From the NCBI GenBank assembly GCA_023435805.1, contig JAEZMC010000241.1:1-5501 (forward strand): a DNA stretch of 5,501 nt, read 5' to 3'. This document shows, piece after piece, positions 1 to 5,311 of the stretch. The position numbers and the translations under genes are program-made. Within the stretch, counting starts at the first letter, position 1; the number at the start of each line of letters is the position of its first letter. The stretch comes from Bacillota bacterium (lineage in GTDB: Bacteria > Bacillota > Clostridia > Acetivibrionales > DTU013). Below the pieces are notes generated by a model, which worked only from the letters and a program-made list of their open reading frames with translations, did not search any database and was not told the DNA's origin.

Positions 1-80
1 TTTCGAGAACCGTCCCCCACTTTCGGGAACCGTCCCCTATTTGCGAGAACCGTCCCCTATTTGCGAGAACCGTCCCCCAT
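1..80. repeat. Tandem array of four 20-bp repeats (GAGAACCGTCCCC core)
   Basis: Four head-to-tail units of exactly 20 bp occupy 1-20, 21-40, 41-60 and 61-80. Each has the form TTKCGRGAACCGTCCCCYAY. Units 3 and 4 differ at one position, and units 1 and 2 carry a few more changes. The array touches the window edge and may continue outside. Read on the minus strand the core is GGGGACGGTTCTC. From general knowledge, short repeats with this core are scattered through many Clostridia genomes, often between genes and sometimes near IS200-like (Y1) transposases; no transposase is visible here. The 20-bp period is not a multiple of three and no gene covers it. It lies just beyond the terminator of the ahcY operon. 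Confidence 0.9.
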
Positions 81-95
81 TTCTTCTGTTACTGC

Positions 96-123
96 AAAAA
101 GAGGCTGCCCATAATGGGCAACC
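96..123 (-). terminator. Rho-independent terminator after ahcY
   Basis: On the minus strand a stem (GG-t-TGCCC, loop ATTAT, GGGCA-g-CC; arms 116-123 and 103-110, one internal mismatch) is followed by TCTTTTTG (U-rich tract at 96-102). It starts about 20 nt after the ahcY stop codon. Position and orientation fit the end of the minus-strand operon, separating it from the tandem repeats. Confidence 0.75.
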
Positions 124-143
124 CCGATACATGCACAGTTTGC

Positions 144-1406
144 TTATGTCCCGCTCTGCCAGGATGAGAGGTATTTGACCTGCTCTTCTGTCAGCACGTC
201 AATATCGATCCCCATGGAATCCAGCTTCAGCCTTGCAATTTCCTGGTCCAGTTCTGAGGGTAGAAGATAAACCTTGTTTTCCATCTGTGCCGCATTCTTA
301 ACAATATATTCCGCTCCCAGAGCCTGGTTTGCGAAGCTCATATCCATAACAACGGCCGGATGGCCTTCAGCGGCCGCCAGATTCAGCAGACGTCCTTCGG
401 CAAGCAAAAACACCTTGCGTCCGTCCGTTAGCGTGTATTCTTCCACGAAATCACGAACTGTCCTTTTGGATACGGACATATTTTCGATGGCAGTGATATT
501 GATTTCGTCATTGAAATGCCCTGAATTTGCGATAATCACACCGTCCTTTGCCAGCTTGATGTGCTTTTCATCCACAACGTTCAAGTCTCCGGTGACCGTT
601 ATGACGATATCCGCAAAGCTCATGGCTTCTTCCAGCTTCATAACCCTGAAGCCTTCCATAACAGCTTCGATGGCTTTGATGTGATCAACTTCCGTAACGG
701 TGACATTGGCTCCCATACCCTTCGCCCTCAAGGCAAGGCCTTTGCCGCACCAGCCGTAGCCGCACACGACCAGGTTCTTCCCGGAAAGCAATATGTTGGT
801 TGCCCTCAAAAGGCCATCCAGTGTGCTTTGTCCTGTTCCGTAACGATTGTCGAACAAATGCTTCGTTTCGGATTCATTGACTGCAATAATGGGAAATTTC
901 AATGCTTGATCCCTTTCCATGCTCTTGAGACGGATAACGCCCGTTGTCGTCTCTTCGGTACCGCCGATGACATTTTTCAGATAGGTATCGCTGTAATCCT
1001 TGTGCAGCAATCCAACCAGGTCGCAGCCATCATCCTGCGTCATATCGGGGCCGTGCTCGATGGCAGCCAGCAGGTGCTTGTAATAGGTTTCCCTGTCTTC
1101 ACCCTTGATGGCGTATACCGACACGCCGTAATCCACAACCAGTGACGCAGCTACGTCATCCTGGGTGGAAAGCGGGTTGGAAGCGCACAACACGATATCT
1201 GCGCCGCCTTCCTTCAAAGTCCGTATCAGGTTGGCCGTTTCGGTTGTAACGTGCAGGCAGCAGGACATTTTCTTGCCGGCCAGCGGTTTTTCCTTTGCAA
1301 ACCTTTCCCGGATCATTTTTAAAACAGGCATCTGGTTGTCTGCCCATTCAATTCTTAATTTGCCTTTCGGCGCCAGGGATTTGTCCTTGATATCACATTT
1401 TACCAT
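144..1406 (-). CDS. ahcY: S-adenosylhomocysteinase (SAH hydrolase), short Thermotoga-like type
   Basis: A cytosolic, NAD-dependent enzyme of the methyl cycle that reversibly splits S-adenosylhomocysteine into adenosine and homocysteine. The 420-residue protein shows the family motifs: substrate-domain His52 in LHVTTETA, SNPLSTQDDV (76-85), DDGCDL (125-130), EETTTG (151-156), Lys182 and Asp186 in TKHLFDNRYGTG, the NAD-binding loop GYGWCGKG (216-223) with Glu239 to hold the NAD ribose, GHFN with His297, and GHP with His349. It lacks the roughly 40-residue insert of many bacterial AhcY proteins and ends at YLSSWQSGT without the usual KPDHYRY-like tail, as I recall for Thermotoga maritima. Cys128 replaces the second Gly of the common DDGGD motif. 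The ATG has a GGAGGT box (1416-1421) 9 nt upstream. That box lies just past the kinase stop codon, only 3 nt separate the two genes, and translation is probably coupled. Confidence 0.96.
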   Translation of the reverse strand: MVKCDIKDKSLAPKGKLRIEWADNQMPVLKMIRERFAKEKPLAGKKMSCCLHVTTETANLIRTLKEGGADIVLCASNPLSTQDDVAASLVVDYGVSVYAIKGEDRETYYKHLLAAIEHGPDMTQDDGCDLVGLLHKDYSDTYLKNVIGGTEETTTGVIRLKSMERDQALKFPIIAVNESETKHLFDNRYGTGQSTLDGLLRATNILLSGKNLVVCGYGWCGKGLALRAKGMGANVTVTEVDHIKAIEAVMEGFRVMKLEEAMSFADIVITVTGDLNVVDEKHIKLAKDGVIIANSGHFNDEINITAIENMSVSKRTVRDFVEEYTLTDGRKVFLLAEGRLLNLAAAEGHPAVVMDMSFANQALGAEYIVKNAAQMENKVYLLPSELDQEIARLKLDSMGIDIDVLTEEQVKYLSSWQSGT

Positions 1407-1409
1407 AGC

Positions 1410-2348
1410 TTAAATACCTCCAAAATTCTCTTTGTATCTGTTAATAAATTCCTCAACCGTATAGCTGTGTTCCGTAGGTCCTTTATGTTCAACAGCGTAT
1501 ACCGCTGTAACGCTGGCATACTTGCCCATCTGTTCCAGGTCTGCGCCTTCAAAGTAGCCTTTCAGAAGCCCCGCCCGGTACGCGTCGCCTGCTCCGGTGG
1601 GGTCTGCCACCTGCTTCGGCCTGGCAGCCGGCACATGCACCCGTTCGGAACGTGTCTGAAGTACGGAGCCCTTTGCACCCAACGTCACCACCACGAGCTC
1701 CACGCTGTTCAGTATCTCTTCGATAGTCAGTCCGGTCTTTTTCAGCATCATATCCCGTTCATACTCGTTGAAAATAACAATCCTTGCACCAAGTACTCCC
1801 TGTACAAGCTCCTGCGGGTCAAGTCTCGGTATCTGCATCCCCGAATCATATAAATAGGGTACCCCTATTTTTCTCAATTCATCACACCATCTATTCATTG
1901 CAGTTGGTTCCGTAGGTGCTATGACAACCATATCGACATCCGTCATGCTGATATCATGCAGACTGATCTGATTATCGTAAGCCATGGCACCCGGATAGAA
2001 CCCCGTGATTTGATTGCTTGAAAGATCTGTGGTGATGAAGCAGGAAGCTGTAAAATCATCCTCCCTGACCCGGATCAGTTCTGTTCCCACTCCCTTTTGT
2101 TCCAGCCATTTCCCGTAATCCGCAAAATCACCACCCACCGTTCCCAGCACCAGCGGCTTTTGTCCGGTCAAGGCCATGCTGTAGGCAATGTTCGGCGCAG
2201 TCCCGCCTCTGACCTTTTTCAAACTTTTTACCAAAAAACTGATATTCAGTTCGCTGATCTTTTCCGGAATGATCTGATCTTTAAAATATCCCGGGAAGTC
2301 CATGATATGGTCAAACGCAATGGACCCTGCAACAATTATTTTTCCCAT
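1410..2348 (-). CDS. adoK: PfkB-family kinase, probable adenosine kinase (AdoK type)
   Basis: Probably phosphorylates adenosine to AMP with ATP in the cytosol, removing the AhcY product. The 312-residue ribokinase-fold protein has the N-terminal pattern GSIAFDHIMDFPG (8-20), the substrate-side glycine motif RGGTAPN (47-53), GGDFADY (72-78), FYPGAM (117-122), the Mg/phosphate motif NEYE (194-197) and the PfkB signature DPTGAGDAYRAG (249-260), in which Asp255 is the catalytic base. The N-terminal half matches, from memory, the Mycobacterium tuberculosis adenosine kinase pattern (GSIAxDHxMxFPG, SFLV, DFADY, FYPGAM) better than ordinary sugar kinases. The position directly before ahcY supports adenosine as substrate. 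The ATG at 2346-2348 has CAGGAGA (2358-2364) 9 nt upstream. A fructose- or ribose-type sugar kinase remains possible without an assay. Confidence 0.85.
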   Translation of the reverse strand: MGKIIVAGSIAFDHIMDFPGYFKDQIIPEKISELNISFLVKSLKKVRGGTAPNIAYSMALTGQKPLVLGTVGGDFADYGKWLEQKGVGTELIRVREDDFTASCFITTDLSSNQITGFYPGAMAYDNQISLHDISMTDVDMVVIAPTEPTAMNRWCDELRKIGVPYLYDSGMQIPRLDPQELVQGVLGARIVIFNEYERDMMLKKTGLTIEEILNSVELVVVTLGAKGSVLQTRSERVHVPAARPKQVADPTGAGDAYRAGLLKGYFEGADLEQMGKYASVTAVYAVEHKGPTEHSYTVEEFINRYKENFGGI

Positions 2349-2416
2349 GCAGTTTCGTCTCCTGTATTTTATTTTTTACGTTTCTTTTTTATATGAGAAC
2401 CTGACTGTCCCGCCCT

Positions 2417-3217
2417 TTATTTTTCCGCCGTCATGATAAATATGCCGTTATCGCCTTTTTTTCCGGCCATCTTTCTGACAGACGAATCAAAATGTATGCC
2501 GTTGAAACCGCATTTGGCAAACCATTCTTCCACTTCCTTCTGAGAAAAGCCCTGCCATCTGTCATGCATCCTGTCTTTGAACTCCCCGTTTCCATGCTCC
2601 TTAAGATCGGCAAGAAAAACCTTTCCGCCCGGCTTGAGAACCCTGTGCATTTCTCTGATGGCCAGCAGCGGTTCCTCAATGTGGTGCAAAAACATATTTG
2701 CACAAACCAGATCGACGCTTTCCTCGTCGATCGGCAGGTCGCATCCGTCGCCTTCCATGATATGTATATTGCCAATCCCGTCCTGTCCGGCCTTTTTCTT
2801 CAGCTCCTTCAGCATTTCGACTGAAATGTCTACTGCAATGACCTTCCCCACCTTGGAGGCAACAGCCCTCGAAAGAGAACCGTCCCCGGCTCCCAGGTCG
2901 ACAAGTGTCGTACCCTTTTGCAGCAGACCCGTCTCCTGCAGCTTGTTCATAACCGCTTCGTCATAATAGCCGCCGCGCATGCTCTCCCATTCAGACGCCA
3001 CCCTGTCAAAAAACTCTCTGGTGTCGCTGTCACTGGAGGAATACTGCTGTGAATCTCCCGAAGAAAGCCACTCAACAAGTGCTTGCCTGCTGAAACGCCA
3101 TTCTCTGCCTATTTTCCTGGCAGGCACTTTTTCTTCCTTGAGCAGTTTGATGAATGTTTTGATACTGACCCCAAAAAATTCAGCCGCTTCTTCCATATTG
3201 AGGATCTCTTTTTCCAT
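2417..3217 (-). CDS. HTH (excisionase/MerR-like) - SAM methyltransferase fusion, candidate SAM/SAH-responsive regulator
   Basis: A 266-residue two-domain protein. Residues 5-52 form a helix-turn-helix of the HTH_17/excisionase type (MEEAAEFFGVSIKTFIKLL, KIGREWRFSRQALVEWL). A Ser-rich linker (53-65) leads to a class I Rossmann methyltransferase: motif I VDLGAGDGSLS (106-116), acidic residue Asp130 in VIAVDIS, VDLVCANMFLHHIEEP (168-183) and RVLKPGGKVFLAD (192-204). I chose ATG 3215-3217 because AGGAGA (3227-3232) sits 9 nt upstream, the spacing used by three other genes here. An in-frame ATG at 3226 directly abuts the box. The longer reading to 3310 only translates the leader hairpin. The substrate is unknown. 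The DNA-binding domain and the ahcY neighbourhood suggest that it senses SAM or SAH and regulates transcription. Alternatives are a true small-molecule methyltransferase, or one with DNA-targeted activity. Confidence 0.85.
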   Translation of the reverse strand: MEKEILNMEEAAEFFGVSIKTFIKLLKEEKVPARKIGREWRFSRQALVEWLSSGDSQQYSSSDSDTREFFDRVASEWESMRGGYYDEAVMNKLQETGLLQKGTTLVDLGAGDGSLSRAVASKVGKVIAVDISVEMLKELKKKAGQDGIGNIHIMEGDGCDLPIDEESVDLVCANMFLHHIEEPLLAIREMHRVLKPGGKVFLADLKEHGNGEFKDRMHDRWQGFSQKEVEEWFAKCGFNGIHFDSSVRKMAGKKGDNGIFIMTAEK

Positions 3218-3226
3218 TGCAGACAT

Positions 3227-3232
3227 TCTCCT
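3227..3232 (-). promoter_or_regulatory. Ribosome binding site that sets the HTH-methyltransferase start
   Basis: AGGAGA on the minus strand lies 9 nt before the ATG at 3217 and 0 nt before the in-frame ATG at 3226. The 9-nt spacing matches the kinase, ahcY and lipoprotein genes, so 3217 is the preferred start. The box also falls within two overlapping small inverted repeats (3230-3234 with 3240-3244, and 3220-3224 with 3233-3237). Confidence 0.7.
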
Positions 3233-3263
3233 GTCTGAAACAAGTAGTGTTTGACTCTCAAAA

Positions 3264-3313
3264 GGGATGTTTTCCGCTATTGATGGGACTGTCACTATCC
3301 GCGAAAACATCCC
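3264..3313 (-). promoter_or_regulatory. Long stem-loop in the 5' leader of the HTH-methyltransferase gene
   Basis: A perfect 11-bp inverted repeat, GGGATGTTTTC (3303-3313 read on minus) and GAAAACATCCC (3264-3274), flanks a 28-nt loop. Two more inner pairs are possible after a single bulge. The 3' arm is followed by TTTTGAGAG. The predicted transcription start (about 3311-3313) coincides with the first base of the stem, so the mRNA would begin with this hairpin about 95 nt before the start codon. It could be a 5' stabilising stem, a weak attenuator (only four U) or the P1 helix of an unknown RNA switch. I do not recognise it as a SAM or SAH riboswitch class. Confidence 0.6.
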
Positions 3314-3318
3314 CTATT

Positions 3319-3347
3319 ATCATACATCAATTATAATGCATTATCAA
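3319..3347 (-). promoter_or_regulatory. Candidate sigma-70/SigA promoter for the HTH-methyltransferase (and downstream kinase-ahcY)
   Basis: On the minus strand, TTGATA (3342-3347) is followed by a 17-nt spacer and TATGAT (3319-3324), close to the housekeeping consensus. The expected start is near 3312. Other partly matching hexamers (TTGACA at 3350-3355, TATAAT at 3331-3336) lie in the same AT-rich stretch but with poorer spacing. No terminator is visible between the phosphorylase gene and this point, so read-through from upstream is also possible. Confidence 0.55.
3333..3344. promoter_or_regulatory. Perfect 12-bp palindrome overlapping the promoter (candidate operator)
   Basis: ATAATGCATTAT is self-complementary over all 12 bp. 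It covers part of the promoter spacer and the inner half of the -35 hexamer of the candidate promoter. A dimeric repressor bound here would block RNA polymerase. The adjacent HTH-methyltransferase is the obvious candidate binder (autoregulation), but this is inference. Confidence 0.4.
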
Positions 3348-3403
3348 CTGTCAATTACAATTTAACTTCCAGCATATACACTCTTTTCGTATTTATATTC
3401 ACT

Positions 3404-4231
3404 TTATATGGGCCAATCGGCAACTATTCTGACTACAAGGGACGCAAAAGCCTTCTCCACCCTGCCTGCCGTTTCCATTACCTCCTGGTGGTTGGGCGGC
3501 TGGCCGGAAACACCGGAGGCCATATTTGTGATACAGGAGATCCCTAAAATCTTCATACCGGAATGGCGGGCCGTAATCACCTCCGGCACGGTGGACATTC
3601 CAGTCGCATCCGCTCCCAGCAACCGTAAAGCCCTTATTTCCGCCGGGGTTTCAAACATTGGTCCCTGTACGAAGGCATAGACGCCTTCCCTTAATACCAG
3701 ATTTTCTTTTACTGCGGCTTTTTTTGCCGTATCCAGCAAATGGCTGTCATACACACCGCACATGTCCGGAAAACGTGTGCCGAACTCTTCTAGGTTTTCG
3801 CCCCGTAACGGTGAAGGAGCAAAAAGACTGATATGATCCGTAATCAGCATGAGCTCGCCAGGGGTGAAGGTATTGTTGACCCCTCCCGCCGCGTTGGTCA
3901 CCAGCAGGTTCTTTATACCCAGAACGCTGAAAACGCGTATGGGAAACCCCACCTGGGATATTTCATATCCTTCGTAGTAATGGAAACGTCCTTTCATCAC
4001 CAGTACAGGCTTGCCCCCCAGAATACCATATACCAGTTTTCCCGCATGTCCCTTTACCGTTGTCTCGGGAAAACCCGGTATACCTCCATAATCCAGTTCA
4101 ACAGGCGCCTCCAGTGCATTTACAAGCGCTCCAAGCCCGGAGCCCAGTATGATTGCTATTTCAGGCTGACCGACTATTCTGGATTTAATATATTCTGCCG
4201 CTTCATGTATTTTTTCAATGTTATTGTACAT
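3404..4231 (-). CDS. punA: Purine nucleoside phosphorylase, trimeric 6-oxopurine type
   Basis: Cytosolic enzyme of purine salvage that cleaves inosine, guanosine and deoxy forms with phosphate to the base plus (deoxy)ribose-1-phosphate. The 275-residue length is normal for the trimeric family. Visible motifs: phosphate loop GSGLG (30-34), GRFHYYEGY (81-89) with His84 and Glu87, TNAAGG (112-117), FVQGPMFETPAE (187-198) with Phe193 and Glu194, GMSTVPE (211-217), SCITNMASG (232-240) with Asn236, and His248. Asn236 corresponds to the Asn that selects 6-oxopurines; methylthioadenosine phosphorylases carry Asp there, so an MTAP is unlikely. The start at 4229-4231 has AAAGGA (4240-4245) 8 nt upstream, which overlaps the end region of the lipoprotein gene 15 nt away, so the two are probably co-transcribed. 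Confidence 0.95.
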   Translation of the reverse strand: MYNNIEKIHEAAEYIKSRIVGQPEIAIILGSGLGALVNALEAPVELDYGGIPGFPETTVKGHAGKLVYGILGGKPVLVMKGRFHYYEGYEISQVGFPIRVFSVLGIKNLLVTNAAGGVNNTFTPGELMLITDHISLFAPSPLRGENLEEFGTRFPDMCGVYDSHLLDTAKKAAVKENLVLREGVYAFVQGPMFETPAEIRALRLLGADATGMSTVPEVITARHSGMKILGISCITNMASGVSGQPPNHQEVMETAGRVEKAFASLVVRIVADWPI

Positions 4232-4246
4232 TTTTCCTATCCTTTC

Positions 4247-5254
4247 CTACATTGCCAGATCTACTTGAATTTCAACCACCTTGCCGTCTTTAATCACCAC
4301 TGTAAACAGCTCATACCCGTCATAGGTGTATCCCCACCGGTTTTCGTCTTCCTTATTTGCGGGCTCCCCATACAGTTCAGTGAGCCTTTCCACGCTGTCC
4401 CCCGTTTTCAGTCCCCTCGGCGTTGGGTAGTCCGGACTGGTGACATTAATGGAATAAACCATATTGTCCACTACATAAACCTGGGTATTATCGGCAAAAA
4501 ACAAGGTTTTGGCTTCCAGCCCTTCATATTCTTCCGTTTCTTCCTTTTCCGGTTTCTGCATCATCGCGTCCAGCAATTCCTTGTAGGACATCTCCAGTTT
4601 TATGCTTCCCAGCTGTAGCTCATTCAAGGAAATGACATTTTTATCCTCCAGACCGTTTCCGTAGCTTTCCCTGGTCGTCCTTGCGCTCATGGCCACATAA
4701 TTCAGTTTTTCCGCATTGAGCGACATCCATTCATCATCGCCCTTTGCATTCACATGCAATATCATGTAACTGTCGCCATCCACGCGGACATAATAAACTT
4801 CACTGTCTGAAACAGTGATTTGCCTTCCGACCCAACCGTCGCGATAGGTGAATTCGCTTATACTGCCATTGCTTCCTGCCAGTTTTTTGTAAAATGAATC
4901 CTCGGACCCCTCCTTTAACAGGCCGTATATTTTAAGCTCGACCTTGTCATTCCCTGTCAGGATGGTATATTGAGAACCGTCTGCAGATTCATCCACCGCT
5001 TTCCATTCATTCGGGATGTCAAACCAGAAAGCAAACATTTCATTGCTACCGGTTTTATAGCCGGCGTCATAGGTAGGATAAAACTTAATTTCCCCCTCCA
5101 GTGTTTTGGAGGCACTGGCCTTGTCCGGCAAATCGGTGCCGTCCGTCTCCCCTGACATTTCAGTCGTACTGCCGCCGGAATTCTTCTCCGGATTTGCGGT
5201 ACAGCCGGCCAGCAGCACTGCCAGTACGAGTAACCATATAAAAATCTTTTTCAT
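4247..5254 (-). CDS. Membrane-anchored lipoprotein of unknown function with BamE/SmpA-like C-terminal half
   Basis: The 335-residue protein begins with Lys-Lys, a hydrophobic stretch (4-16) and a lipobox LLAGC ending at Cys18, so it should be lipidated and held on the outer face of the cytoplasmic membrane. A Ser/Thr/Gly/Asp-rich linker follows (about 19-52). A first globular part (about 54-195) includes FWFDIPNEWKAV and alternating strand patterns. The C-terminal part (about 208-335) contains LQLGSIKLEMSYKELLDAM and GLKTGDSVERLTELYGEPA, two strand-helix units of the kind seen in SmpA/BamE-like or DUF-type Gram-positive lipoproteins. The fold call is pattern-based and tentative. The ATG has GAGGT (5264-5268) 9 nt upstream. 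It precedes the phosphorylase gene by 15 nt, and its link to nucleoside metabolism is unknown. Confidence 0.88.
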   Translation of the reverse strand: MKKIFIWLLVLAVLLAGCTANPEKNSGGSTTEMSGETDGTDLPDKASASKTLEGEIKFYPTYDAGYKTGSNEMFAFWFDIPNEWKAVDESADGSQYTILTGNDKVELKIYGLLKEGSEDSFYKKLAGSNGSISEFTYRDGWVGRQITVSDSEVYYVRVDGDSYMILHVNAKGDDEWMSLNAEKLNYVAMSARTTRESYGNGLEDKNVISLNELQLGSIKLEMSYKELLDAMMQKPEKEETEEYEGLEAKTLFFADNTQVYVVDNMVYSINVTSPDYPTPRGLKTGDSVERLTELYGEPANKEDENRWGYTYDGYELFTVVIKDGKVVEIQVDLAM

Positions 5255-5276
5255 GTGTACATTACCTCACCAAAAA

Positions 5277-5304
5277 ATAGTTCATCATGCTCTTATGAAA
5301 CTAT
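5277..5304 (-). promoter_or_regulatory. AT-rich hairpin followed by T-run just upstream of the lipoprotein gene
   Basis: Read on minus, ATAGTTTCAT (5295-5304) pairs with ATGAACTAT (5277-5285) apart from one bulged base. The loop is 9 nt, and six T follow (5272-5277). It sits between the start-proximal SD and a possible extended -10 (TGG-TAATAT, 5303-5311). It could be a leader hairpin, a weak attenuator or an operator. The stem is AT-rich, so termination would be weak. Confidence 0.35.
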
Positions 5305-5311
5305 ATTACCA
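5303..5311 (-). promoter_or_regulatory. Possible extended -10 promoter element for the lipoprotein-punA pair
   Basis: Minus strand TGG followed by TAATAT (5303-5308) fits an extended -10 (TGn plus hexamer). No good -35 is visible 16-18 nt upstream. It lies about 50 nt before the lipoprotein ATG and downstream of the bidirectional terminator, where a promoter would be expected. Weak call. Confidence 0.25.

Larger units (their letters stand above)
3316..3363. repeat. Two degenerate 24-bp direct repeats in the promoter region
   Basis: Units at 3316-3339 and 3340-3363 share 17 of 24 positions: ATTATCA, four variable bases, TCAATTA, one variable base, then AAT. They tile the -10, spacer, -35 and upstream bases of the candidate promoter. 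The stretch is AT-rich, so part of the similarity may be compositional, but the conserved blocks are aligned at one exact offset. Confidence 0.45.

Noticed and set aside
561..1145. Long plus-strand open frame opposite ahcY
   Set aside because: Shadow of the strongly conserved ahcY gene; no independent evidence.
2875..2887. GAGAACCGTCCCC core identical to the tandem repeat inside the methyltransferase gene
   Set aside because: It encodes the conserved GDGSL of SAM motif I in frame, so the match is explained by coding constraint and chance.
3218..3310. N-terminal extension of the methyltransferase reading frame up to 3310
   Set aside because: It translates the 11-bp leader hairpin, has no SD box, and starts at or before the predicted transcription start; ATG 3217 has a well-spaced AGGAGA.
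3218..3313. Known SAM or SAH riboswitch in the methyltransferase leader
   Set aside because: The conserved sequence blocks that I know for these classes are not visible; only a long stem-loop is seen.
3404..4231. Methylthioadenosine phosphorylase as the identity of the phosphorylase
   Set aside because: The base-selecting position is Asn236 in TNMASG, as in 6-oxopurine PNP; MTAP proteins have Asp there.
3833..4618. Long plus-strand open frame opposite punA and the lipoprotein gene
   Set aside because: It is antisense to two genes with clear family motifs or signal peptide, and its translation has no recognisable domain.
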